Shown: positions 1-8,301, numbered from the stretch's first letter. The stretch: 59,448 bases of DNA from JBFWYO01 sp050186335 (GCA_050186335.1 JBFWYO010000015.1:1-59448), one strand, 5' to 3'. A program made the numbers and translations. The notes: generated from the letters alone by a model not told the origin.

Positions 1-1
1 A

Positions 2-1531
2 GTGCGCGGCGAAGTCTACATGAAGAAGTCGGATTTCGCGGCGCTCAACAAGCAACGCGAAAAGGACGGCGAGCCGGTCTACGCCAATCCGCGCAATTCG
101 GCGTCCGGCTCGCTGCGCCAGATCGACCCGTCGATCACCGCGCGGCGCAAGCTGCATTTCTTCGCCTATTCGTGGGGCGAGATCAGCGAGCCGGCCGGCG
201 ACAGCCACGCGCATTTCCTGGAACGCCTCGAAGGCTGGGGCTTCGCGGTCAATCCGTTCTGGAAGCTGTGCCGGTCCATGGATCAGGCGCTGGCGCTGTA
301 CGACAAGATCGCCGCCGACCGCGCCAAGCTCGAATACGATATCGACGGCGTGGTCTACAAAGTGAATCGACTCGATTGGCAGCAGCGGCTGGGTTTCGCC
401 GGCCGCGCGCCGCGCTGGGCGATCGCGCATAAATTTCCGGCCGAGCGCGCGATCACCGTACTCAAGGATATTACCATCCAGGTCGGCCGCACCGGCACGC
501 TGACGCCGGTCGCCGAGCTGGAGCCGGTGACGGTCGGCGGCGTCGTGGTGGCGCGCGCGACCTTGCACAACGAGGACGAGATCAAGCGCAAGGATTTCCG
601 CATCGGCGATACGGTGGTGATCCAGCGCGCCGGCGACGTCATCCCGCAGGTCGTCGAAGTGGTGAAGGACAAGCGCCCGCGCGGCACCAAAGAATACGTT
701 TTTCCCAGGAAATGTCCGGTCTGCGGCAGCCACGCGGTGCGCGAGGAAGGCGAGGCCGCCACGCGCTGCACCGGCGGGCTGATCTGCGCGGCACAGGCGC
801 TCGAACGGCTGCGTCATTTCGTTTCGCGCAACGCGTTCGACATCGAGGGGCTCGGCTACAAGCACATCGAGGATTTCTATGCCGCCGGCCTGGTGAAACA
901 GCCGGGCGACATCTTTCGCCTGCACAAGCACCGCAAATGGTTCGAGGAGCGCGACGGCTGGGGCGAGCAATCGATGCAGAAACTGTTCGACGCGATCGAC
1001 GCGCGGCGCACGATTTCGCTCGAACGTTTCATCTATGCGCTCGGCATCCGGCAGGTCGGCCAGGCCACGGCACGGCTGCTCGCCAAGCAGTACGGGTCGC
1101 TCGCCGCGTGGCGCAAGGCGATGATGGCGGCGGCCAGGCGCGACGGCGAGGCGTTCGACGACCTGACCAACATCGATGGCATCGGCCCCTCGGTCGCCGA
1201 CGACATCCTGGATTTCTTCGAGGAGAAGCATAACCGCGACGTGCTCGACGATCTGCAGGACGAACTCACGGTCACCGATTTCGTCCAGCCGCGCAGCGAC
1301 TCGCCGGTGGCCGGCAAGACCGTCGTGTTCACCGGCTCGCTGGAAACCATGACGCGCAACGAGGCCAAGGCGCGCGCGGAATCGTTAGGCGCCAAGGTGG
1401 CGGGCTCGGTGTCCAAGAGCACGGATTACGTCATCGTCGGCGCGGACGCCGGCTCGAAAGCGACCAAGGCGCGCGAACTGGGCGTCGCCACGCTGACCGA
1501 AGCGGAGTGGGTCAAGCTGATCGGCCGGTAA
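2..1531 (+). CDS. ligA: NAD-dependent DNA ligase LigA (5' truncated by window edge)
   Basis: Seals nicks in DNA with NAD+ as the AMP donor, in replication and repair. The reading frame is open from the first bases, so the N-terminus and the KxDG adenylation lysine lie outside the window. Visible in order are the rest of the adenylation domain (RGEVYM, NPRNSASGSLRQ, YDIDGVVYKVN, HKFPAE), the OB fold, a four-cysteine zinc finger starting CPVCGS and ending with the cysteines of TRCTGGLIC, the helix-hairpin-helix region (IDGIGPSVADDI) and a C-terminal BRCT domain (GKTVVFTGSLETMTR). This order is diagnostic of LigA. The stop is a TAA at the end of the interval. Identity is certain; only the missing 5' part is unseen. 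Confidence 0.97.
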   Translation: MRGEVYMKKSDFAALNKQREKDGEPVYANPRNSASGSLRQIDPSITARRKLHFFAYSWGEISEPAGDSHAHFLERLEGWGFAVNPFWKLCRSMDQALALYDKIAADRAKLEYDIDGVVYKVNRLDWQQRLGFAGRAPRWAIAHKFPAERAITVLKDITIQVGRTGTLTPVAELEPVTVGGVVVARATLHNEDEIKRKDFRIGDTVVIQRAGDVIPQVVEVVKDKRPRGTKEYVFPRKCPVCGSHAVREEGEAATRCTGGLICAAQALERLRHFVSRNAFDIEGLGYKHIEDFYAAGLVKQPGDIFRLHKHRKWFEERDGWGEQSMQKLFDAIDARRTISLERFIYALGIRQVGQATARLLAKQYGSLAAWRKAMMAAARRDGEAFDDLTNIDGIGPSVADDILDFFEEKHNRDVLDDLQDELTVTDFVQPRSDSPVAGKTVVFTGSLETMTRNEAKARAESLGAKVAGSVSKSTDYVIVGADAGSKATKARELGVATLTEAEWVKLIGR

Positions 1532-1538
1532 AAGACCG

Positions 1539-1564
1539 CCTCATGCTGAGTTTGTCGAAGCATG
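1539..1564. repeat. Half copy of a dispersed palindromic intergenic repeat
   Basis: The 26 bases right after the ligA stop contain CCTCATGCTGAG and TCGAAGCATG, which can fold with CATGCT/AGCATG arms. The same word pattern (CATGCTTCGA and CTCAGCATGAGG) makes up both arms of the large palindrome at 41180-41262. A GGATGAGG/CATCCTTCGA version occurs at 19288-19422. It lies between the convergent ends of ligA and the aminopeptidase gene, where such elements are common. Confidence 0.6.
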
Positions 1565-1581
1565 CGCGCCGGTTAGGCGAC

Positions 1582-3387
1582 TCAGATCGCGCGCGTGGCG
1601 TCCTTCAGCCAGTTCGCCGTCTCCGCATCGACCAGCGGCCCGATCGTCTGGCGCACGCGCGCGTGATAGGCGTTCAACCACGCGCGTTCCGCATCCGACA
1701 TTAAACTCGGGTCGACCAACGCGAGATCGATCGGCGCCAGGGTCAGCGTTTCGAAGCCGAGCAGCGCCTTGCCGTCGCCGGCCTTCTGCACTTCGGTGAC
1801 CGCAACCAAGTTTTCGATGCGGATGCCGTATTCGCCGCTCTTGTAGTAGCCGGGCTCGTTCGAGACGATCATGCCCGGCTGCAGCGCCACCGTGTTCGGC
1901 AGCTTGGAAATGCGCTGCGGGCCTTCGTGCACGGCCAGATACGCGCCGACCCCGTGGCCGGTGCCGTGATCGTAATCCAGGCCGACATTCCACAGCGGCA
2001 GGCGCGCCAGCGCGTCCAGCTGCGAGCCCGTGGTGCCGGCGGGGAAGCGCACGGTCGCCAGCGCGATATGGCCCTGGAGCACGCGCGTGAAGCGATCGCG
2101 CATTTCCGCCGTGGGCGTGCCGATGGCGACGGCGCGCGTGACGTCGGTGGTGCCGTCCGGATATTGCGCGCCGGAATCGACCAGATAGATCTGCCCCGCT
2201 TCGAGCGTCCGGTTGGTTTCGGCGCTGACGCGGTAATGCACCACCGCGCCATTGGGCCCGGCGCCGGAGATGGTATCGAAGCTGAGATCGCGCAGCAGAT
2301 TGCTTTCGCGCCGGATCGCTTCGAGCCGGTCGGCGGCGGTCAGCTCGTCGAGCTTGCCGTTCGGCGCTTCGCGCGCCAGCCAGGCGAGAAAACGCGTCAG
2401 CGCCGCGCCGTCGCGCACGTGCGCGGCGCGGATGCCGGATAATTCAACCCCGTTCTTGCACGCTTTGGGCAGTTGGCACGGATCGGCCTGCTTGACCAGT
2501 TCGGCCTTCGCCGCGAGCAGGCGGCGCGCGATCCAATCCGCCGCGGTCGCCGGATCGAGCATGATCTTGCGGCCGCCCAGCCGGTCGAGCGCGGCGCCGA
2601 ACGCCGCCGGCGCCTCCGTCGCCACGTCGGCGCCGACATGCGTGCGCACCTCGTCCGACAGTTTGCGCCCGTCGACGAACCATTCGACCTTGCCGTCGCC
2701 GTGCAGGATGGCGAACGACAGGGCGATCGGCGTATGCGGCACGTCGCCGCCGCGGATATTGAGCAGCCAGGCGATCGAATCCGGCAGCGTCAGTATCAGC
2801 GCCTCGGCTTTCGCGGCGGCCAGCTTCGTCGCCATGGCCGCGCGTTTGTCCGCCGAGCTTTGCCCGGCCAGCGCCAGCGGCTGCACCGTGACCGGGGCCG
2901 ACGGCGGCGCCGGCCGGTCGGTCCACGCGAGATCGACCGGGTTGCGCTCGACCGGCACGAGCATCGCGCCCGCGGCTTCGCAGGCGCGCGTCAGTTGCCG
3001 GGCGCCGTCGACCGTATGCAGCCAGGGGTCGTAGCCGAACTTTTCGCCCGGTTTGAGCTGTTTTTCGAGCCAGGCGGCGGGCGGATTTTCGCCGCTATGC
3101 AGCGGTTCGAACAGGCCGACATCGACCTGCTGCCGGACCTGCAGCGTGTAGCGCCCGTCAACGAAGACGGCGGCCCGCTCGGCCAGCACGATGGCGCTGC
3201 CGGCCGAACCGCCGAACCCGGTCAGCCAGGCCAGCCGTTCCGCACCGGGCGGCACGTATTCGCCCTGATGCTCGTCGGCGCGGGGCACCATGAAGCCGGC
3301 CAGCTGCGCATCGGCCAACGCCCGCCGCACCGCGGCCAGGCGGGCCTTGGCATGGTCGGCGGCGCGCTGCAAAACCGGCTTATTCAT
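1582..3387 (-). CDS. Xaa-Pro aminopeptidase (aminopeptidase P family, M24B)
   Basis: Metallopeptidase that removes an N-terminal residue preceding proline; cytosolic, no signal peptide seen. At 601 residues it is the long three-domain form: two creatinase-like N-terminal domains and a C-terminal pita-bread catalytic domain. The five metal ligands are all recognisable: Asp in VDSGAQ (about residue 404), Asp in TTDVTRA, His in GTGHGVG, Glu in NEPGYY and Glu in RIENL. The ATG start (MNKPVLQRAADH) lies directly before the conserved N-terminal domain. It is convergent with ligA and stands alone on its strand, so it is probably a housekeeping monocistron. Confidence 0.94.
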   Translation of the reverse strand: MNKPVLQRAADHAKARLAAVRRALADAQLAGFMVPRADEHQGEYVPPGAERLAWLTGFGGSAGSAIVLAERAAVFVDGRYTLQVRQQVDVGLFEPLHSGENPPAAWLEKQLKPGEKFGYDPWLHTVDGARQLTRACEAAGAMLVPVERNPVDLAWTDRPAPPSAPVTVQPLALAGQSSADKRAAMATKLAAAKAEALILTLPDSIAWLLNIRGGDVPHTPIALSFAILHGDGKVEWFVDGRKLSDEVRTHVGADVATEAPAAFGAALDRLGGRKIMLDPATAADWIARRLLAAKAELVKQADPCQLPKACKNGVELSGIRAAHVRDGAALTRFLAWLAREAPNGKLDELTAADRLEAIRRESNLLRDLSFDTISGAGPNGAVVHYRVSAETNRTLEAGQIYLVDSGAQYPDGTTDVTRAVAIGTPTAEMRDRFTRVLQGHIALATVRFPAGTTGSQLDALARLPLWNVGLDYDHGTGHGVGAYLAVHEGPQRISKLPNTVALQPGMIVSNEPGYYKSGEYGIRIENLVAVTEVQKAGDGKALLGFETLTLAPIDLALVDPSLMSDAERAWLNAYHARVRQTIGPLVDAETANWLKDATRAI

Positions 3388-3660
3388 TGCCGTACCGTAG
3401 GGCGGGCGATGGATTTGGACAAGTCATTGTACCCATACATGGGTGCGTCTTATGCATGGCTTATGGCCATTTCGTTGCATTTTTGGGCATTTTATGAGGC
3501 ATGTTATGCGTCATATACATTGCTGCGATGCGAAATTTCGCGTCGAAACTATGTCAATGGAGTTTATATTTGTCTTCGTGAGATGCACCGAGAGCGATGC
3601 ACCCCACCCAAGCCGGGGATGAGACCCCGGGGGAACTCACAGACACAGAAAGGTATCGTC
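3388..3660 (+). promoter_or_regulatory. Leader region of the DUF1127 gene with two small hairpins
   Basis: This 273-base gap is visibly richer in A and T than the flanking genes and lies between the divergent aminopeptidase and DUF1127 genes. It holds the inverted repeat ACCCAT/ATGGGT (3431-3444) and a second hairpin CCGGGG/CCCCGG (3613-3618 and 3625-3630) about 30 bases before the DUF1127 start. The sequence AGAAAGG, at a proper distance before the ATG at 3661, is the likely ribosome binding site. No convincing -35/-10 pair could be assigned by eye. The role as leader is inferred from position. Confidence 0.35.
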
Positions 3661-3975
3661 ATGACCACCCCGTCGTTGAACAGCTCCGCCCCTGACATGC
3701 TGGCCCTCGCGCAGGAAGCCCGCAAGGCGCGCGCCGAGGCCGTCCGCGACCTCTTCGTCAAAGCCGGCGCCTTCGTTGCGCGCATTGCAAAGAGCGTGGT
3801 CCGCCCGTTCAAGGAATTCCGCACCCGCCAGAAAGCCTACGAAGAGTTGATGGGCCTGGACGACACGATGCTTCGCGACCTGGGCATTTCCCGCGCGCAG
3901 ATCCGCTTCATCGTCAGCCACGGCCGCGAGGCCGAGGTGGCCGCCAACGCCAACGAACCGCGCCGGGCGGCGTAA
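3661..3975 (+). CDS. DUF1127 domain protein
   Basis: A 104-residue protein whose C-terminal half matches the DUF1127 (YjiS-like) pattern: an arginine-rich helix followed by YEELMGLDDTMLRDLGISR, seen in many small alphaproteobacterial proteins of unknown or RNA-linked regulatory function. The N-terminal half (about residues 1-55) is Ala/Lys/Arg-rich and helical. The chosen ATG has AGAAAGG just upstream. The frame stays open further upstream to an ATG at 3439, and that extension would add a hydrophobic stretch. I prefer 3661 because of the binding site. A strong terminator follows at 4080-4119, so the gene is probably transcribed alone. Confidence 0.85.
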   Translation: MTTPSLNSSAPDMLALAQEARKARAEAVRDLFVKAGAFVARIAKSVVRPFKEFRTRQKAYEELMGLDDTMLRDLGISRAQIRFIVSHGREAEVAANANEPRRAA

Positions 3976-4079
3976 GCGAAACAAGTTAACGGTCCATCAA
4001 GGGTTGCGGTCTAGTCTTTAATTGCACTTTGTCCCCTCATTAGGTCCATCCTGATCCCTCCCAAAGGATGGCACTCCAG

Positions 4080-4119
4080 ACGGCGGCTCGACTCCTCCCC
4101 GAGCCGCCGTTTGCTTTTT
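4080..4119 (+). terminator. Rho-independent terminator after the DUF1127 gene
   Basis: Perfect 11-base arms ACGGCGGCTCG (4080-4090) and CGAGCCGCCGT (4100-4110) with a 9-base loop are followed by TTGCTTTTT. This is a classical GC stem plus T-tract, oriented to end transcription from the DUF1127 gene about 100 bases upstream. Confidence 0.85.
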
Positions 4120-4148
4120 GGCGATCCGGCGCCCGGCTGCAGCGCTGT

Positions 4149-4210
4149 TACCCTAAGACGATGTTACCGATGTTACGCTTTTCCACCTTAGGGCTTAGGG
4201 TACCTTAGGG
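4149..4210. repeat. Clustered CTTAGGG motifs with an inverted partner
   Basis: CTTAGGG occurs three times (4187-4193, 4194-4200, 4204-4210), and the inverse CCCTAAG occurs at 4151-4157. TACCCTAAG (4149-4157) can pair with CTTAGGGTA (4194-4202). GTTAC also occurs three times in the loop. The stretch lies between the DUF1127 terminator and the 3' end of the acyl-CoA synthetase gene, in a gap (4120-4479) with no supported gene. Function unknown. Confidence 0.5.
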
Positions 4211-4393
4211 TTGCGATTTCGCCGCGCGCTCGCCGGCGCGTATCGAACAGCATTTGACGATGCAAAGAACCGCCGCCGCGCAACGAATTCGCCCGGCGCC
4301 GAGGCACATGGTATCGACGATCGCAAGATCAAGTGCGACGCTACATTTGCGACATAAGTTACATTTTCCGGCGCGCACTGTTTTCTTGTCGCC

Positions 4394-4437
4394 CCGGACT
4401 CGTTCCGGACTTGATCCGGACCTGATCCAGACTTGAT
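4394..4437. repeat. Four degenerate 11-base tandem repeats
   Basis: Units CCGGACTCGTT, CCGGACTTGAT, CCGGACCTGAT and CCAGACTTGAT follow each other without gaps and run on into CCGGGT. The block sits about 40 bases beyond the stop of the minus-strand acyl-CoA synthetase gene. Similar 'CCGGACTTGATCCGG' words are common intergenic elements in alphaproteobacteria (general knowledge). It could mark the 3' end of the transcript, but there is no T-tract. Confidence 0.55.
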
Positions 4438-4479
4438 CCGGGTCCGGTCGCGAGCGCGCAGAGAATTCGGCGCCCGCCG

Positions 4480-6252
4480 CTACGCGTCCTTGACCTGATC
4501 GCGCAGCAGGAACTTCTGGATCTTGCCGGTCGAGGTTTTCGGCAGCACGGCGAAGATCACGCGCTTCGGGCATTTGTAGTGCGCCAGTCGGCCGCGGCAG
4601 TACGCGATGATATCCTGTTCGGTGAGCGGCGCGGCGCCCGGCCGCGTATTGACGAACGCCACGGGAATTTCGCCCCACTTGTCGTCGTGCTTGGCGACCA
4701 CGGCCGCTTCGATGATGTCCGGATGGCTGTACAGCGCCGATTCGACCTCGATGCTCGAAATATTCTCGCCGCCCGAGATGATGATATCCTTCGACCGGTC
4801 CTTGATTTCGAAATACCCGTCCGGGTGCATGACCGCCAGATCGCCGGTGTGGAACCAGCCGCCGGCGAACGCGGCCTGCGTCGATTTCGGGTTCTTCAGA
4901 TAGCCCTTCATGATCGTATTGCCGCGCATGACGATCTCGCCCATGGTCGCCGAATCGCGCGCCACCGGCTTCATGGTTTTCGGATCGAATACGTCGGCGC
5001 CGCCTTCGAGCGTGGGGTAAGCGACGCCTTGGCGCGCCTTGATGCGCGCCTGTTCCTCGATCGGCAGCGCATCCCATTCCTCGTGCCAGGCGCAGATCGC
5101 GTTCGGGCCGAACACTTCGGTCAGGCCGTAGACGTGAGTCACGTCGAAGCGCAGTTCCTGCATTGCCTTGAGCGTCGACGGCGGCGGCGCCGAGGCCGCG
5201 GTGAAGCAGCTCACCTTGTGGCCGAAGGATTTCTTGTCCGCTTGCGGCGTGTTGATGATGGTCGACAGCACGATCGGCGCGCCGCAGAAATGCGTGACCT
5301 TGTGCTCGGCAATGGCGTCGAAGATCGCCTTGCCTTCGACCTTGCGCAGGCAGACATGCGTGCCGGCCATGATGATGACCGACCACGGGAAGCACCATCC
5401 GAGCGCATGGAACATCGGCAGCGTCCACAGATAGACCGGATGCTTCGGCATCGGCCACACCGCGATATTGGCCAGCGCGTTGATGTAGGTGCCGCGGTGA
5501 TGGTAGACGACGCCCTTCGGGTCGCCCGTGGTGCCCGAGGTGTAGCTCAGCGCCATGGCGTCCCATTCGTCGGCCGGCGGCTGCCAGTCGAACTCGGGAT
5601 CGCCAAGCGTCAGGAAATCCTCATATTCGAATTTGCCGAGCCGCTCGCCGGGGCCGGTGTAGAGCGGATCGTCGATGTCGATGACCAGGATCTTACGGCC
5701 GAGTTTCGCCAGCGCGGCCTTGATGGTCGGCGAGTATTCTCGATCGGTGATCAGCGCCTTGCACTCGCCGTGGTTGAGGATGAAGGCGATGATGTCGGCG
5801 TCGAGTCGGTAGTTGAGCGGATTGATCACGCCGCCGGCCATCAGCACGCCGAAATGCGCCTCCATCTTGGCCGGCACGTTGCTGGCCATGACCGAAACCG
5901 TGACATTTCGACCGATGCCGTGCTTGCGCAGCGCGCTCGCCAACCGGCGGCACCGCGCATAGAACTCGGCGTAGGTGTATTTCCTGTCGCCGTGAATGAC
6001 CGCGATGCGGTTCGGATACACTTCGACCGTGCGCGCCAGAAATGTCGTCGGCGTCATGGCCGCGTAGTTGGCGGGGTTCTTCGGCAGATCGCGATCGAAA
6101 ATGCTGACCGCGGACGCGGCGGGGCGTTGCCCGGCGGTTTTCGATCTCGCCGGCTTCGCCTTCACGGCGATACGCTTGCCTTGCAGCGCCTTCGGCTTGA
6201 TCGACGCACGCCGTTTAGCTTTGGCCGGTTTGCGGCCTTTCTTGCTCGCCAT
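4480..6252 (-). CDS. Acyl-CoA synthetase (AMP-dependent ligase) with basic N-terminal tail
   Basis: Activates a carboxylic acid (fatty or aryl) to its CoA thioester through an acyl-AMP intermediate. The ANL-family signatures are all present: P-loop YTSGTTGDPKGVVYHHRG, Tyr/Glu core THVYGLTEVFGP, hinge IKDRSKDIIISGGENIS and the C-terminal catalytic lysine in PKTSTGKIQKFLLR. At 590 residues it is longer than usual because of an N-terminal tail of about 45 residues packed with Lys, Arg, Ala and Pro. The start is set by GGGAGG placed seven bases before the ATG at 6252, and the adenylation domain proper starts near residue 65 (PTTFLARTVEVYP). It lies upstream of nothing on its strand but follows the crotonase at 6380, separated by a terminator, so the two are probably separate transcripts. 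Confidence 0.92.
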   Translation of the reverse strand: MASKKGRKPAKAKRRASIKPKALQGKRIAVKAKPARSKTAGQRPAASAVSIFDRDLPKNPANYAAMTPTTFLARTVEVYPNRIAVIHGDRKYTYAEFYARCRRLASALRKHGIGRNVTVSVMASNVPAKMEAHFGVLMAGGVINPLNYRLDADIIAFILNHGECKALITDREYSPTIKAALAKLGRKILVIDIDDPLYTGPGERLGKFEYEDFLTLGDPEFDWQPPADEWDAMALSYTSGTTGDPKGVVYHHRGTYINALANIAVWPMPKHPVYLWTLPMFHALGWCFPWSVIIMAGTHVCLRKVEGKAIFDAIAEHKVTHFCGAPIVLSTIINTPQADKKSFGHKVSCFTAASAPPPSTLKAMQELRFDVTHVYGLTEVFGPNAICAWHEEWDALPIEEQARIKARQGVAYPTLEGGADVFDPKTMKPVARDSATMGEIVMRGNTIMKGYLKNPKSTQAAFAGGWFHTGDLAVMHPDGYFEIKDRSKDIIISGGENISSIEVESALYSHPDIIEAAVVAKHDDKWGEIPVAFVNTRPGAAPLTEQDIIAYCRGRLAHYKCPKRVIFAVLPKTSTGKIQKFLLRDQVKDA

Positions 6253-6313
6253 AGGTCCTCCCAAATCCTTGCCCGCGATTATTTTGACTTGTGCGCGGGA
6301 AATCAACGCCGAC

Positions 6314-6348
6314 AAAAGAAAGGCCCCGCTGCGCTTGGCGCGGGGCCT
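6314..6348 (-). terminator. Rho-independent terminator after the crotonase gene
   Basis: Read on the minus strand, AGGCCCCGC (6348-6340) pairs with GCGGGGCCT (6329-6321) and is followed directly by TTCTTTTG. Stem and T-tract are oriented to end the minus-strand crotonase transcript. It lies about 60 bases upstream of the acyl-CoA synthetase start, which therefore needs its own promoter. Confidence 0.8.
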
Positions 6349-6379
6349 CTCCTCATCTCTGTAGCACAATCCGGCCGGC

Positions 6380-7219
6380 TCAGTCGGTCCAGAATTTTTC
6401 CGACATCTGGCGGCGCTTGTCGTGCAGATGCGTCTTTTCGCGGAACGCCTTGAGACCTTCGCCCTTGTCGGCATCCGGCACGTCGGCCCAGCCGTTGACC
6501 GAAGCGGTCCAGGCGGCGGACAGCGCTTCGAACGCCTGCGCCGTGTATAAATCGGTCTCGACGTTCTTGTTAAGAATGTACTTGAGCTGGCGCAGCGTCT
6601 GCTGGCTCTTGGCGCGCAGCACGCCAATAAGTTTATCGACTTCCTTGTCGAGCGCGTTGTTGGCGACGACGCGGTTCCACAGGCCCCATTCCACCGCGCG
6701 CTTGGCCGGGTGCAGCGAGGCGATGATGTTGATCTCCTTGGCGCGCCGGCGGCCGATCAGGCGCGCCAGACGCGTGGTGCCGCCCCAACCCGGCGTGATG
6801 CCCCAATTGACTTCCGGCATGCCCCACTTGGCGCGCTGCGTGGCGATGACGAAGTCGCAGCACATGGTGACTTCCAGGCCGCCGCCGACCGCAAACCCGT
6901 CCACCGCGCCGATCACCATCTTGTCAAGTTCTTCGAGCTGATAGGCCATCCACTGGTAGTAGCGCACGCGGTGGAAATATTCGTTGCTGTCGCCCCATTT
7001 GCCGAGCGACATCTCCTTCAGATCGTCGCCGGCGCAGAAATTGCCGCCGGCACCCTTGACGATGAGGAATTTGATCTCCTTGGACTTGCGCACGTAATCC
7101 ACGGCATGGACGATTTCGTCCGACATTTCCATGCTCAGGCAGTTGACCACCTTCGGGCGGCTCAGCGTCAGCGTCGCCACATCGCCTTTTTCGGCGAACG
7201 TGATGTTTTTGTATTTCAT
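6380..7219 (-). CDS. Enoyl-CoA hydratase/isomerase family protein (crotonase)
   Basis: Crotonase-fold enzyme of 279 residues that probably hydrates or rearranges an acyl- or aryl-CoA. The oxyanion-hole loop FCAGDDLKEM and the second loop AVGGGLEVTMCCDF are clear. Both acidic residues used by hydratases are present: Glu in GGGLEV and Glu in MPEVNWGITPGWGG. The sequence MPEVNWGITPGWGGTTRL is typical of aromatic-degradation crotonases. It diverges from the tandem HxlR regulator at 7339 across a perfect palindrome, which suggests direct control by that regulator. A terminator follows its stop. The exact substrate is not readable. Confidence 0.9.
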   Translation of the reverse strand: MKYKNITFAEKGDVATLTLSRPKVVNCLSMEMSDEIVHAVDYVRKSKEIKFLIVKGAGGNFCAGDDLKEMSLGKWGDSNEYFHRVRYYQWMAYQLEELDKMVIGAVDGFAVGGGLEVTMCCDFVIATQRAKWGMPEVNWGITPGWGGTTRLARLIGRRRAKEINIIASLHPAKRAVEWGLWNRVVANNALDKEVDKLIGVLRAKSQQTLRQLKYILNKNVETDLYTAQAFEALSAAWTASVNGWADVPDADKGEGLKAFREKTHLHDKRRQMSEKFWTD

Positions 7220-7288
7220 GAGACCCTCCTCTATCGCTTGCCGGCGACCCCTGCGGCGGCCGGTCTATTCGGTAATTGGTGAAGACTA

Positions 7289-7321
7289 GCCGAGTAAGTT
7301 GCAATTTGCAACTTACTCGGC
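7289..7321. promoter_or_regulatory. Perfect 33-base palindrome, candidate HxlR operator
   Basis: Half site GCCGAGTAAGTTGCAA reads identically on both strands around a single central T (position 7305). It lies in the 119-base gap between the divergent crotonase (start 7219) and the tandem HxlR regulator (start 7339), 18 bases before the regulator start. A perfect palindrome of this length beside a regulator gene is what an autoregulatory and divergently acting operator looks like. Binding itself is inferred. Confidence 0.75.
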
Positions 7322-7338
7322 GCGCGCTAGACTGGCAC

Positions 7339-8301
7339 ATGCCCCGAAGCACCCAATCGGCCCAGGAGAAAGCCTGCTCGGTCGCCCGCAGCCTCGCCAT
7401 CGTCGGCGATCCGTGGAGCTACCTGGTGCTGCGCGAGGTGTTCTTTCACCTGCGCCGGTTCGATGAAATCCAGGACAGTCTCGGCGTCGCGCGCAACATC
7501 CTGGCGACGCGGCTGCGCCATCTGGTCAAGTCGGGCGTGCTCGAACGCAAGCGCTATCGGACCCACCCGCCGCGCAACGAATACCGGCTGACCGAGATGG
7601 GCCTGGCGCTTTACCCCGCCCTGCTGACCATGATCGCCTGGGGCGACAAATGGCTCGCCGGCAAGGCCGGCCCGCCGCTGCTGCTGACGCACAAGACCTG
7701 CGGCAAGCATTTCCACGCCGAGATTCGCTGTTCGGCTTGCGACGAAAAAATCTACGCGCGCGATGTGCTCTACCGTCCGGGCCCCGGTGCCGGCTTCGCG
7801 CGCCTGGCACGCGGCCAACGGCGTCGCGCGGTGAACCCGGACGCGTACGAGCGCGGGCGGCACTGTTCCGTGGCCCGCACGTTAAAGGTGATGGGCGACC
7901 CGTGGGCGTTCCTGGTCCTGCGCGAGGCTTTTTTCGGCGTGCACCGGTTCGACGACATGCAGGCCAATCTGCGCATCGCGCGCAATATCCTGACCGACCG
8001 GCTGGAGCGCCTGGTTGCGGGCGGCGTGCTGCGCCGGCAGCGCTACCAGCGCCGGCCGGATCGCTACGAGTATCGCTTTACCGACAAAGGCCTCGAACTG
8101 TACGACGTCGTGCTCGCGTTGATGCAATGGGGCGATGCCTGGCTCGACGGCGGCAAGGGGCCGCCGCTGCGCCTGTTTCACGAAAGTTGCGGCCAGGTCT
8201 TTACCCCCAGCGTCGCCTGCTCGGCCTGCCGCGCGTCGCTGGCCGCGCGCGCCGTGCGCTACGCGCCCGGTCCCGGCGCAAAAACCGCCGAGGCGAAATG
8301 A
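7339..8301 (+). CDS. Tandem HxlR-family transcriptional regulator (two fused domains)
   Basis: A 320-residue protein made of two HxlR winged-helix units in one chain. Unit 1 begins CSVARSLAIVGDPWSYLVLREVFF (about residues 13-36). Unit 2 begins CSVARTLKVMGDPWAFLVLREAFF (about 190). Each has the conserved N-terminal Cys used for redox or electrophile sensing in some HxlR proteins. Each unit ends in a Cys motif (TCGKHFHAEIRCSAC; SCGQVFTPSVACSAC) that could bind metal. Typical HxlR proteins are about 110-150 residues and act as dimers, so this is a covalent pseudo-dimer. The ATG at 7339 is chosen because the domain starts at once and the palindromic operator lies just upstream. It is followed by an HpaB-type hydroxylase on the same strand. 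Confidence 0.88.
   Translation: MPRSTQSAQEKACSVARSLAIVGDPWSYLVLREVFFHLRRFDEIQDSLGVARNILATRLRHLVKSGVLERKRYRTHPPRNEYRLTEMGLALYPALLTMIAWGDKWLAGKAGPPLLLTHKTCGKHFHAEIRCSACDEKIYARDVLYRPGPGAGFARLARGQRRRAVNPDAYERGRHCSVARTLKVMGDPWAFLVLREAFFGVHRFDDMQANLRIARNILTDRLERLVAGGVLRRQRYQRRPDRYEYRFTDKGLELYDVVLALMQWGDAWLDGGKGPPLRLFHESCGQVFTPSVACSACRASLAARAVRYAPGPGAKTAEAK

Noticed and set aside
4187..4210. TTAGGG runs as telomere-like repeats
   Set aside because: Only three copies with uneven spacing in a chromosomal gap; no link to a linear replicon end.
4579..6453. Open frame of over 600 codons opposite the acyl-CoA synthetase
   Set aside because: Shadow of a strongly conserved gene; no recognisable domain and Arg/His-biased composition.
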